Assembly (NCBI RefSeq): GCF_000744655.1 | Contig: NZ_JQMJ01000004.1 | Location: 3,968,001-4,032,000, forward strand | DNA from: Streptacidiphilus rugosus AM-16 | GTDB lineage: Bacteria; Actinomycetota; Actinomycetes; Streptomycetales; Streptomycetaceae | DNA: 64,000 nt | Reading direction: 5' to 3' | Shown: positions 34,965-42,923 of the stretch, piece after piece | Numbering within the stretch: the first letter of the stretch is position 1 | Layout of the letters: each line of letters begins with the position of its first letter | Program-made: the position numbers and the translations under genes | Notes under the pieces: model-generated | What the model saw: the letters and a program-made list of their open reading frames with translations, nothing else | Told to the model about the DNA's origin: nothing | Databases searched by the model: none

Positions 34965-35104
34965 GTGCGGGTCTCCTTCGCGGCTGCGGACAGGGGACTT
35001 CGGCGGTACCGGGACACCAGTGCAACAGAACACCGCTCGCACGCCCAGAGCCGCGCCGCGCATTGACACACTTCCCGCGAACGGACATGACATATGTTGC
35101 CGTC

Positions 35105-35401
35105 GTGAGTGAGACACCTGAAGCGCGCGACGAAGGGCCGACCCCGTTCCGGTGGCCGGAACCGGTACGGACCCCCGAGACCCTCACGCCCGGCTACGTG
35201 CTCTGTTACGAGTGCGACGGCCTGGGCTGGTGCCCCCTGTGCGGCGGCCGCGGGTCGGGATCAGGGACGTGGGGCCGCTGCCGGGAATGCCACGCGCGAC
35301 GCGTCTGCCCGATCTGCCAGGGCGGGGGCCAACTGGCCACCTCCGAACTGTCGTCCTACCAACGCGGCCACTACCCGGACCTGACGGACGGCCGGAACTG
35401 A
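35105..35401 (+). CDS. small Cys-rich zinc-finger-like protein
   Basis: About 98 residues from GTG 35105 (ATG 35087 is an alternative). The core CYECDGLGWCPLCGGRG...CRECHARRVCPICQGGG contains four CxxC-type pairs resembling the DnaJ zinc-binding CxxCxGxG modules, so two zinc sites are likely. No other DnaJ features are present. No Shine-Dalgarno precedes the GTG. A TATGTT box at 35093-35098 ends six bases before it, compatible with a leaderless transcript. The function is unknown. Confidence 0.7.
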   Translation: MSETPEARDEGPTPFRWPEPVRTPETLTPGYVLCYECDGLGWCPLCGGRGSGSGTWGRCRECHARRVCPICQGGGQLATSELSSYQRGHYPDLTDGRN

Positions 35402-35447
35402 CGCACGATCAAGCTCCTACCCGGCACCGAGTCGAAGGAACACCGCC

Positions 35448-36503
35448 ATGCCCCGAGACCTGACGTCCCTCCCCGTGGAGCTCCCGGTCTGGGCGGCCCC
35501 GATGGCCGGGGGCCCCAGCACGCCCGACCTCGTCCGGGCCGCGGCTCATGTCGGCGGGCTGGGCTTCCTCGCCGGGGGCTACCTGCCCCCTGCCGACCTC
35601 GCCGCCCTGATCGCCCGGGTCCGCGCGGGCGTGGCGGTGTTCGGCGTCAACCTGTTCGCACCCAACCCCGTCCCCGTCGCCCCGGACGCGTACCGGGCCT
35701 ACGCCGACGCGTTGCAACCGGAGGCCGACCGCTACGACCTGGTCCTTCCGGCGGACACCGCGACCGAGGACGACGACGCCTGGGCGGACAAGCTCGAACT
35801 GCTCCTACGGACCCCCGTCCCTCTGGTCTCCTTCACCTTCGGCCTGCCCGCCGCCGACGCCGTCCTGGCCCTCCAGGACGCGGGCAACCTGGTCGCCCAG
35901 ACCGTCACCACCCCCGCCGAGGCCCTCGCCGCCGCGGACGTCGGCGTCGACCTGCTGATCGTCCAGGCCTCGTCGGCCGGCGGGCACTCCGCCACCCTCG
36001 CCCCCGCCGTGCCGCTCGCCGCGATCCCGCTGCCCGAACTGGTCGCCGAGGTCCGGCACGCCGTCCCGCTCCCCGTCGTCGCCACCGGCGGCATCGCCGA
36101 CCCGGCGGACACCGCCGCCGCGCTGCGCGCCGGCGCCCATGCCGTCATGGTGGGCACGGCGCTGCTCCGCACCCACGAGAGCGGCGCGTCCGCAGCCCAC
36201 CAGGACGCCCTCGTCGACCCGGCCTTCACCGAGACCGTGCTCACCCGCGCCTTCACCGGCCGCCCCGCCCGCGCCCTGCGCAACCGGTTCACCGACACCT
36301 ACGAACCGGTCGCACCACTCGGCTACCCCGCCCTGCACCACCTCACCGGACCGCTCCGCAGGGCGGCGACCGCGGCGCACGACACTGACCTGATCCACCT
36401 CTGGGCCGGGACGGGCTACCGCGCGGCCCGCGTCGAACCTGCGGCCCGGACCCTGACCCGGCTCGCCGGCCACCCCGACCGGGCCGACCTCCGCCCGAAC
36501 TGA
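35448..36503 (+). CDS. nitronate monooxygenase (NPD/NMO family)
   Basis: A 351-residue FMN-dependent TIM-barrel enzyme that oxidises nitronates such as propionate 3-nitronate. Early VWAAPMAGGPSTPDLVRAAAHVGGLGFLAGGY carries the FMN/substrate entry motif. The segments LLIVQASSAGGHSAT and VVATGGIADPADTAAALRAGAHAVMVGTALL bind the FMN phosphate. The His in GGHS fits the proposed catalytic base. It could be co-transcribed with the Cys-rich gene 46 nt upstream. Confidence 0.9.
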   Translation: MPRDLTSLPVELPVWAAPMAGGPSTPDLVRAAAHVGGLGFLAGGYLPPADLAALIARVRAGVAVFGVNLFAPNPVPVAPDAYRAYADALQPEADRYDLVLPADTATEDDDAWADKLELLLRTPVPLVSFTFGLPAADAVLALQDAGNLVAQTVTTPAEALAAADVGVDLLIVQASSAGGHSATLAPAVPLAAIPLPELVAEVRHAVPLPVVATGGIADPADTAAALRAGAHAVMVGTALLRTHESGASAAHQDALVDPAFTETVLTRAFTGRPARALRNRFTDTYEPVAPLGYPALHHLTGPLRRAATAAHDTDLIHLWAGTGYRAARVEPAARTLTRLAGHPDRADLRPN

Positions 36504-36609
36504 CCCGGCAGCGGCCCCGGTCGCCGACTTGGTCCGTACCATTGACAGCGCGTCAGGCGATCACCAACCTTGGGGCAACTGTCGAGCCCTCTTCGCCGGG
36601 AGGCGATGG

Positions 36610-37773
36610 ATGCGCACCCCCACAGGCAGAACCCCCGCCCTGCTCGCCGCCGCCACCCTCGCCCTGACCGCCGCCGCACTCGGTGGCGCCGCGCCCGGCG
36701 AGGCTGCTGTGAAGAGCCCCGCCGTGAAGAGCGCCACCCTGCAGGCGGCCGCCGCCGGCCCGATCCAGGTCTACGGCGCCTGGCACTGCAGCAACGACGC
36801 CTGCACCTGGGCGAGCGTCCGTGACATGACCGACTTCGACCAGAAGAACCACTGGCTGATCGACCGCGGCGACGGCCGCCCCTCCGTCAACCTGGTCGTG
36901 CTGAGCTTCGTCAACCCGCTGCGGCTGCTCAACGGCACCACCGACGCGGGCGACACCAACGGCGTGCCGAACGGCATGACCCAGGCGGTGGTGAACTACT
37001 TCACCGGCCACGGCATCCGGGTCATGCTCTCGATCGGCGGGATCACCTACGTCAACGACTGGGACACCGCGCTGTCCCAGAATCCCACGCTGCTCGGGCA
37101 GAAGGCCGCCGCGCTGGCCACGCGGCTGGGTGTCGGCATGGAGATCGACTACGAGAACAGCTCCGGCCCGAACCTGACGGGGCTGCAGGCCTTCGTCACC
37201 GCCTACCGTGCCGCGCACCCGTACGACGCCACCGGCGCCGACCCGACGGCCCGGCTCACCCTCGACGTCGCCGCGGGCGACCGCTGGCTCTCCGGCCTGG
37301 ACCAGTACGCCACCGCGAACTGGCTGACCACGAGCAACCCGGTGCTGGACTACGCGAACGCCATGGTGCCCAGCAAGCAGCCCTCGGCGTCCGGCGCCGA
37401 GTCCAACTGGCAGGAGCACCTGACCGGCAAACCGACCTACAGCCCGCCGATCCCGCCGCTGGCCCCGGCGAAGTTCACCGGCAGCCTCTACATCGCCGAG
37501 GGCAACTCGATCCGCCCGGAGTGCACCGACTTCTCGAGCTCGGTCGAGAACACCACGGGCAGCTGGCTCCAGAGCGCGGCCCCGCCGGGGCCGGCACCAC
37601 ACCGGGCATGCTGGGCTACATGTTCTGGGCGGCCGAGATGCCGTCCACCCGCGGCGTCACCACCGACCCGCCGAACAGCTGCCAGGGCGGCGTCGGCGTG
37701 GGCGCCACGACGTACGCCGTCCCGGTGCCGATGCCCGCACTGCGGCAGAGCTGAGCCGACAGCCGACGACTAG
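36610..37773 (+). CDS. secreted GH18 chitinase-like protein with a 3' frameshift
   Basis: ATG 36610 follows GGGAGG at six bases and gives a signal peptide (residues ~1-35). The catalytic domain shows LVVLSFVNP, VMLSIGGITYVNDW and GVGMEIDYENSSG, the GH18 DxxDxDxE region with the terminal catalytic Glu present. As read, the frame runs to 37773 and ends in Arg/Pro-rich residues. The family-like end (GMLGYMFWAAEMPSTRG... to a stop at 37752-37754) is in the -1 frame from about 37588. One missing G in the GGGG run at 37587-37590 explains this. The gene is therefore frameshifted by mutation or sequencing error. Confidence 0.8.
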   Translation: MRTPTGRTPALLAAATLALTAAALGGAAPGEAAVKSPAVKSATLQAAAAGPIQVYGAWHCSNDACTWASVRDMTDFDQKNHWLIDRGDGRPSVNLVVLSFVNPLRLLNGTTDAGDTNGVPNGMTQAVVNYFTGHGIRVMLSIGGITYVNDWDTALSQNPTLLGQKAAALATRLGVGMEIDYENSSGPNLTGLQAFVTAYRAAHPYDATGADPTARLTLDVAAGDRWLSGLDQYATANWLTTSNPVLDYANAMVPSKQPSASGAESNWQEHLTGKPTYSPPIPPLAPAKFTGSLYIAEGNSIRPECTDFSSSVENTTGSWLQSAAPPGPAPHRACWATCSGRPRCRPPAASPPTRRTAARAASAWAPRRTPSRCRCPHCGRAEPTADD

Positions 37774-38267
37774 CCCCGCCGCGGCCCGGTCGCCGGGGAG
37801 GCCGCGGGCGCGGCGGGGGTCGGGGGCGGGGCGGTGAGGACGCGGACGGCGTAGGGGCGCAGGCTGTCCTGGCCGTGCTCACTGCCGTAGCCGAGCGCGG
37901 CCAGCGTGCGGACCAGGGCCTCCGCCATGACCAGGCGCACGGACAGGCCCGCCGCGGAGTCCGCGCCGACCTCAGGATGGGTCCGCCAGTGCAGCCAGAC
38001 GCCGCCGACGGCGTCGTCGAACGCGTCGACCTCCACCTCGACCCCGGCCAGGGCCGAGGGGGTCACCTCGTAGGGCTTGGCGTTCAGTCCCGCCGTCAGC
38101 AGGTCGCGCTCGACGCGCGCGGCCAGTCGCAGCAGCGCGGCCGCGGCAGGCGGGGCCAGTCGTCTGGGGCCGAGCGGCTCCGTCCCGGCGGGGACCGACG
38201 CCGTCGGGTCCTCCCAACCGCTGGGGTCGTCCGACCCGGTCGGCTCCTCCGCGTACTCGCCATCCAT
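37770..38267 (-). CDS. conserved protein of unknown function
   Basis: A 165-residue soluble protein with a low-complexity acidic N-terminus (~40 residues) and a Pro/Ala C-terminal tail. The central part, LLRLAARVERDLLTAGLNAKPYEVTPSALAGVEVEVDAFDD, followed by VWLHWRTHPEV, looks like a compact alpha/beta domain shared by streptomycetes. I cannot name a family. It overlaps the apparent, frameshifted end of the chitinase-like gene by four bases; the corrected chitinase end would remove that overlap. Confidence 0.7.
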   Translation of the reverse strand: MDGEYAEEPTGSDDPSGWEDPTASVPAGTEPLGPRRLAPPAAAALLRLAARVERDLLTAGLNAKPYEVTPSALAGVEVEVDAFDDAVGGVWLHWRTHPEVGADSAAGLSVRLVMAEALVRTLAALGYGSEHGQDSLRPYAVRVLTAPPPTPAAPAASPATGPRRG

Positions 38268-38385
38268 GGCATATCAGCGTAGAGAAGCCTGCCGTGTCCC
38301 CGGGGCCAGTCGCGGCATGATCGGAGAAGATCGCATATGCGGGTTCCCCGACCGTCGCCCAGACAGGAAGCACCGAGGTCCCACC

Positions 38386-39135
38386 GTGGAGATCAGCTAC
38401 GCCTGCGAGCCCAGTCCGGACGCCGCCGCCAACGAGGACTTCGTGCTGGCCGGGCCGGGGTTCGGCCTGGTGCTCGACGGCGCGACGCCCAGCGGTCTGC
38501 CCACCGGCTGCGTCCACGACGTGCCGTGGTTCGTGGCGAGGCTGGGCGCGCAGCTGGCGCAGTTCCTGGTGACCCACCCGCGCGAGCCGCTGCCGGAGAT
38601 CCTGCGTCAGGCGATCCTGCGCACCCGCGACCTGCACCCCGAGTGCGACCTGGGCAATCCCGAGACTCCGGCCTCGACGGTGGCGCTGTTCCGCGCCGAC
38701 GCCGTCGCCGACCGGCTGGACTGCCTGGTGCTGGCCGACTCCCCCGTCGTCGTGCGCCGCGCGGACGGCCGGATCGAACTGGTGGAGGACACCCGGATCG
38801 ACCACCTGCCCGCCTACGACCCCGTCTCCGTGAGCGCCCTGCGCAACGCGGCGGACGGCTTCTGGGTCGCCTCGACCAGCGCGGAGGCGGCGGAGCAGGC
38901 CGTGACCGCCTCGTTCCCCCTGGCCGGGGTGCGCGAGGTCGCGGCGATGTCGGACGGGGTGAGCCGCCTGGTCGAGCGCTTCGGCTGGACCTGGACCGAA
39001 CTGCTGGACTCCCTGGCCGCGGAAGGCCCCGCGCACGCGGTGGCCGCGGTCCGCAAGGCCGAACTGGCCCTGCGGGACGGTGCGTTCCGCGGCAAGCGGC
39101 ACGACGACGCGACGGTGCTGCTCGCCCGGTCCTGA
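38386..39135 (+). CDS. PP2C-like protein phosphatase
   Basis: A 249-residue cytosolic protein starting with GTG 38386, after GAGG. The segments ANEDFVLAGPGFGLVLDGATPSG and DCLVLADSPVVV recall the PP2C metal-binding Asp motifs. AAMSDGVSRLVERFGWTW and KRHDDATVLLAR supply the later DG and DD motifs. It therefore resembles a Mn2+/Mg2+-dependent Ser/Thr phosphatase, with some metal positions altered relative to the classical ED...DGxG pattern. Its target is unknown. It converges on the sortase gene. Confidence 0.82.
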   Translation: MEISYACEPSPDAAANEDFVLAGPGFGLVLDGATPSGLPTGCVHDVPWFVARLGAQLAQFLVTHPREPLPEILRQAILRTRDLHPECDLGNPETPASTVALFRADAVADRLDCLVLADSPVVVRRADGRIELVEDTRIDHLPAYDPVSVSALRNAADGFWVASTSAEAAEQAVTASFPLAGVREVAAMSDGVSRLVERFGWTWTELLDSLAAEGPAHAVAAVRKAELALRDGAFRGKRHDDATVLLARS

Positions 39136-39181
39136 ACCGCGGGCAGCCCGCTCACGCGCTGCCGCCGGCCGGGACGGACGC

Positions 39182-39994
39182 CTACCGCTTCCCCGCGCGG
39201 TGCCGACGGTGGGCGGGCGCGGCCTTGGCATGTCCGACGGCACGGGCGGCGACCGCCGTGGCGGCCGGCTTCGCCGGGGCCCGCGGTGACGCCGAAGGGC
39301 CGGGCCCCGGCGTCTGCTTGGGCTGCACGTGAGTGAGCTGGGCGAAGGCGACGAACCGGTACCAGGACGTGTAGTCCGGCGTGCAGGTCATCAGCGTGAG
39401 GTACCGGCCGGGTCGGGTGAACGGGGATCCGGCGGGGACGGCCTTCAGGACCGACACGTTGTCAGGTGCGGTCTGCGGAATGGTTCCGCGCACGGTGTAG
39501 GTGTAGGACGCGGTGGCCGTCTCGACCACGGCGGTGTCGCCCTCGGTGAGGGTGGGCAGGTGGCGGAACGGCTCCCCGTGCGTGTTGCGGTGGCCTGCCA
39601 GCACCATGTTGCCGCTCGGGTCGGAAGGCAGCGCGGAGCCGACGAGATGTCCGACCAGCCCGTGGTCGAGGATCTGCGTCTTGTCGGTGCCCTCGGCGAC
39701 CGGGACGACCAGGCCGAGCTTGGGAATGCGCAGCAGCGCGAACTTCTGCCCGACGGCGAGGTGCACGGCAGGAGCTGGCGCCGGGGAGGCGGACCACTGC
39801 TGCTCGAGCTGGCTCTGGGCGGCCCCCTGGTCGGCCTTCGCCTGCACGTCGGTCCACCAGAACTCGTAGACGAGGTAGAGCGCGAGCACGGCGCTCACCG
39901 CGATCAGCACAGACCCCCCGATGCGCAGCGCTCGGTCGAGCGGCGTCGCCGGTCGTGCGGAGGGCGCGGCATCCGGGGGTCTGCGAAACTTCAA
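39182..39994 (-). CDS. class E sortase
   Basis: A 270-residue membrane-anchored transpeptidase with one N-terminal span (residues ~25-45) and an extracellular catalytic domain. The active-site His is in VLAGHRNTHG, the Cys in YLTLMTCTPDYTSWYRFV, and the Arg in the same segment. A Pro/Ala/Lys-rich tail of ~45 residues follows. It starts with TTG 39994. Class E enzymes cleave LAxTG/LPxTG signals and attach proteins to peptidoglycan. It is third in an operon behind a glycosyltransferase and a 39-residue LPKTG peptide, which is the only visible substrate nearby. Confidence 0.93.
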   Translation of the reverse strand: MKFRRPPDAAPSARPATPLDRALRIGGSVLIAVSAVLALYLVYEFWWTDVQAKADQGAAQSQLEQQWSASPAPAPAVHLAVGQKFALLRIPKLGLVVPVAEGTDKTQILDHGLVGHLVGSALPSDPSGNMVLAGHRNTHGEPFRHLPTLTEGDTAVVETATASYTYTVRGTIPQTAPDNVSVLKAVPAGSPFTRPGRYLTLMTCTPDYTSWYRFVAFAQLTHVQPKQTPGPGPSASPRAPAKPAATAVAARAVGHAKAAPAHRRHRAGKR

Positions 39995-40014
39995 GACATC
40001 CAGCCCCGATCGGC

Positions 40015-40134
40015 TTATCGGTTGCGGACGTGGGCCGCGAACTTCATCGCCACACCGGCCAGGCCGAGGGCGAGCGCCATGCTCGCGTAGATCAGCCCAC
40101 TGAAGCCGGTCTTGGGGAGTTCGTGTCCGTACAT
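40015..40134 (-). CDS. 39-residue LPKTG micropeptide: a nearly bare cell-wall sorting signal
   Basis: ATG 40134 to TAA 40015 encodes 39 residues, preceded by GAGGAG nine bases upstream. The sequence starts MYGHELPKTG, continues with a single hydrophobic span (residues ~11-33) and ends with a basic tail AHVRNR. This is exactly the tripartite sortase signal (LPxTG, membrane span, positive residues) with only five residues before it and no signal peptide. An in-frame GTG at 40167 overlaps the glycosyltransferase stop (TAGTG) and would add 11 residues. It lies 32 nt after the glycosyltransferase and 20 nt before the sortase. I infer that the sortase attaches its short N-terminal peptide to the wall or to a polymer. 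Confidence 0.85.
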   Translation of the reverse strand: MYGHELPKTGFSGLIYASMALALGLAGVAMKFAAHVRNR

Positions 40135-40166
40135 CTTGCTGTTCTCCTCACACTGATGAAGTGTCA

Positions 40167-41240
40167 CTAAGAAATCGGTACGGGAGAGGGGTCAGGTCGG
40201 CCCTTCTCGTAGACGGTGAGACCCTTCGAGAGCCTGAGCGGCACCAGAAGGAGTTCGACCACCAGCGCCTTCCATGCATAGTAGATATTGACGAATTTCA
40301 TGAGATACACACATGGAAGATTGCGCAGCACCCGGATGACCGGAAGCTTCCGTCGTTTGGCCGCATACAGCAACGGCGGTAGCGTGAGCCCGACTTCGAG
40401 CCCGGCCCACCAGCCGACGGTGCCCACCCAGGAGCCGCCCATCAGCGGGGCGATGAAGGGGACGGCGAGCCAGAGCGGCGCGGTGACGATCTCCCAGAGC
40501 GCGAGCAGGATCCACAGCGCCAGCACCGGCTTGCGCGGGATCATCCGCCACAGGTGCAGCCGGACGTTCTGCGCGAAGCCCGCCATCCACCGCCAGTCCT
40601 GCTTGCGCAGGTAGGTGAGGTCCTCCGGATCCGCCGCCCAGGCGACGGCCTTGGCGACGTAGACCGCCTTCTGACCCATCATCTGGGCGGACCAGGTGTA
40701 GTCCATGTCCTCGACGATCGTCCGCTCGGGGAAGCCGCCGAAGTCGACGAGCGGCCGGCGCCGGAAGACGGAGCAGCATCCCGAGCACACGGTGGGGCTG
40801 TTCGCCATGTTCTGGATCGGTCTGTTCCAGTGGAAGCCGTAGAGGTACTCGATCGACCGCCCGCGCTCGGTCCAGGTCCGCTCGAACCGGCTCTGGACGC
40901 AGCCTGCGGCGATGACGACGCGCTCGTCGTCGAAGGCGGGCTTGATCAGCTCGATGTAGTCGTCGGCCAGGACGGTGTCGGCGTCCACGGCGAGCACGAG
41001 ATCGGTGTCGCAGTAGGGAAGCGCGAAGTTCTGCGCCCTCGCCTTGCTGCCGAGATTGTGGGGCGGCCGCACCACCGTCACACCGTAGGACGCGGCGACC
41101 TCCCCGGTCCGGTCAATCGATCCGTCGTCCACGACAATGATGCGCTCGGCCGGAACGGTCTGCCGCAGCAGCGCCTCCAGTGTGGCCGGCAGACCTGACT
41201 CCTCATTGTGCGCAGGCACGATCACGGAAAGCGTCAGCAT
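40167..41240 (-). CDS. processive family 2 glycosyltransferase (polysaccharide synthase-like)
   Basis: A 357-residue membrane protein from ATG 41240. The N-terminal GT-A domain has SVIVPAHNEESGLPATLEALL, IIVVDDGSIDRTGEVAA, the metal motif AVDADT, and TIVEDMDYTW. The acceptor-binding QDWRW is a QxxRW motif, the hallmark of processive synthases of the cellulose/hyaluronan/poly-GlcNAc type. Four or so C-terminal membrane spans follow. It should polymerise and export a glycan from a nucleotide sugar. It is the first gene of the operon with the LPKTG micropeptide and the sortase, which suggests a wall-anchored polymer. Confidence 0.88.
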   Translation of the reverse strand: MLTLSVIVPAHNEESGLPATLEALLRQTVPAERIIVVDDGSIDRTGEVAASYGVTVVRPPHNLGSKARAQNFALPYCDTDLVLAVDADTVLADDYIELIKPAFDDERVVIAAGCVQSRFERTWTERGRSIEYLYGFHWNRPIQNMANSPTVCSGCCSVFRRRPLVDFGGFPERTIVEDMDYTWSAQMMGQKAVYVAKAVAWAADPEDLTYLRKQDWRWMAGFAQNVRLHLWRMIPRKPVLALWILLALWEIVTAPLWLAVPFIAPLMGGSWVGTVGWWAGLEVGLTLPPLLYAAKRRKLPVIRVLRNLPCVYLMKFVNIYYAWKALVVELLLVPLRLSKGLTVYEKGRPDPSPVPIS

Positions 41241-41418
41241 GTTCGCCGAGTTCCTTCGTCCGTAAACGGAGTTCATGTTCCGGGGCGCCTCCCAGGGCAC
41301 CCCGGAGAACTGTCAGGAAATTCATAGCATCATGTGGACGGCTCGCCGGCTCCGGCGTTACCGGCCATCAGTGTGATGATTTCCGACCGCCCTCGGGGCC
41401 GGCGGCGGAGGCGCAGAA

Positions 41419-41457
41419 AGGCCCCTCGCCGGCGGTCGGTCCGCCGGCCAGGGGCCT
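41419..41457 (-). terminator. strong hairpin after the NlpC/P60 gene
   Basis: Outer stem AGGCCCCT (41419-41426) / AGGGGCCT (41450-41457) and inner stem CCGGCGG (41429-41435) / CCGCCGG (41441-41447) surround a 5-nt loop. It starts 20 nt past the NlpC/P60 stop on the minus strand, followed by a T-poor sequence (CTTTCTG). It separates this gene from the glycosyltransferase operon. Confidence 0.85.
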
Positions 41458-41476
41458 CAGCTGTCGCGTCGAGCGC

Positions 41477-42517
41477 TCAGATGTGCCGCATCGCGTAGAT
41501 CGAACCGATCTGGGCCATGGGCTCGTAGCGGACGTAGGCGCCGGTGTGCGGGGCGTGGAGGATGATGCCGTTGCCCGCGTACATCCCGACGTGCTCGGCG
41601 CCGTTGAAGAAGACCAGGTCGCCCACCTGGAGATCGGCGGTGGAGTTCACCGCCGTGCCGTAGTTGATCTGGTCGTAGGTGGTGCGGCCGAGGTGGTAAC
41701 CGGCCTGCGCGTAGGCCCACTGCATCAGGCCCGAGCAGTCGAACTGGCTCGGCCCCGTGCCGCCTCGCAGGTAGGGATCGCCTATGCGGGTCTGCGCGGC
41801 CTTGAACGCGGCGGCCTCGATCGAGTCGCCCGGCTGCGAGTTGCCCAGGTTCGCCGTCGAGCCGTAGCCGTGACCGCCGACGATCCCGTTGCCGCCGCCG
41901 GTCACCGCGGAGAGCTGCTTCGCGGTCAGCGAGTTGAGCAGCTTCTGGGTCTCCTTGACCTTCGCGTCGGCCGCGGCCTTCGCCGCGGCGGCCTGGCGGA
42001 CACTGGCGTCCAGCGCCTGCAAGGCGGCCTCCGCCTGGGACTTCTCCTTGGTGAGGGTCCGCTCCTCGGACCGCAGCGCGTCGAGCTCGCCGACCTGACT
42101 GCTGGTCACCTGGTTCATCGCGGACGCCTTGTCCAGGAACTCACTCGGGTCGCTGCTCAGCATCAGCTGCACCGTCGGGTCGACGGCGCCCTCCGCGTAC
42201 TGGGACTGCGCGATCCGGCTCACGTCGTCCATGAGCAGATTGACCTTCGCCTGGCGGCGGGCTATCTCGTCCTGGAGCAGCGCGGCCTTCTGCTGCTGGC
42301 CCTGGACCTGCTCCTCCACCTGGTCGTAGACCTGGACGGCGTGGTCGGACTCGTTGTTCAGCTGGTCGAGCTGCGCCTTGAGCTGGCCGGTCGTCGGCGT
42401 GGGCGCGGCGCTCGAGGACTGGGCGGTGAGTGCGACGCCGGTCGCGGCGACGGCGGTGATCAGCGACACCCGGGCGCGGGTGCGACTCGGGGTGGTGGGA
42501 CGGCGGTGGGACGCCAC
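41477..42517 (-). CDS. secreted NlpC/P60 (C40) peptidoglycan endopeptidase
   Basis: A 346-residue protein starting with GTG 42517, with AAGGAG nine bases upstream. The signal peptide ends near AQSSSAA. Residues ~45-210 form a long coiled coil (repeated heptads rich in Gln, Glu and Ala). The C-terminal NlpC/P60 domain has the catalytic Cys in GPSQFDCSGLMQWAYAQAG, His in GAEHVGMYAG, and a second polar residue in ILHAPHTG. This is the RipA/SwlC-type hydrolase that cuts D-Glu-meso/LL-Dap bonds. A ydaO-type riboswitch in its leader indicates repression by c-di-AMP. Confidence 0.95.
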   Translation of the reverse strand: MASHRRPTTPSRTRARVSLITAVAATGVALTAQSSSAAPTPTTGQLKAQLDQLNNESDHAVQVYDQVEEQVQGQQQKAALLQDEIARRQAKVNLLMDDVSRIAQSQYAEGAVDPTVQLMLSSDPSEFLDKASAMNQVTSSQVGELDALRSEERTLTKEKSQAEAALQALDASVRQAAAAKAAADAKVKETQKLLNSLTAKQLSAVTGGGNGIVGGHGYGSTANLGNSQPGDSIEAAAFKAAQTRIGDPYLRGGTGPSQFDCSGLMQWAYAQAGYHLGRTTYDQINYGTAVNSTADLQVGDLVFFNGAEHVGMYAGNGIILHAPHTGAYVRYEPMAQIGSIYAMRHI

Positions 42518-42540
42518 GCGGGCGGACTCCTTCTTCCTAC

Positions 42541-42712
42541 GTCCGCCTACCGGGTGAGCTGACGGGTTCGGGCCGGAAGTTCGCCCTACGACATCTCACA
42601 GCCCTGCGGCCGCCTGATGCCGATTCACCCCGAGGAACGTGGGTCCCCGGCTCCGAGTCGGCGGCCTGACCGTTGCCCGGCCCTGCTGCCTCGTCAGACT
42701 CGGCGGTACCGC
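42541..42712 (-). ncRNA. ydaO/yuaA-type c-di-AMP riboswitch
   Basis: On the minus strand the leader contains, in order, CGACTCGGAGCCGGGGACCC, GGGGTGAATCGGCA, TGTCGTAGGGCGAACTTCC, CGAACCCGTCAGCTCACCCG and GTAGGCGGACGTAGGAAG. These are the conserved blocks of the actinobacterial ydaO class that precedes resuscitation-factor and NlpC/P60 cell-wall hydrolase genes. The end lies about 23 nt before the GTG start and just upstream of the Shine-Dalgarno. Established knowledge: the class binds c-di-AMP and switches expression off. Confidence 0.9.
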
Positions 42713-42923
42713 CGCGGTCGCCCAGGGTCGGACGATCGACGTCGCAACGGTTCGAGCCCGACCCTAGTTGCCCGATCGTGACCATAGCAATATCTGATGC
42801 GTCAGATCCTGTCTGCTTTCCGTCCGAAGTGGCGCAAAAGGACGCGGTGACCTCCTCTTTCCACCCGCCACCTCCACCCTGAGGTGGTGGTCCCCCGGCG
42901 TGGCGGCCCGCCACCCTGGGGAC

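Noticed and set aside
35063..35104. TTGACA at 35063 as -35 of the Cys-rich gene
   Set aside because: Distance to the TATGTT box (24 nt) is too long for a standard promoter; only the -10 position fits.
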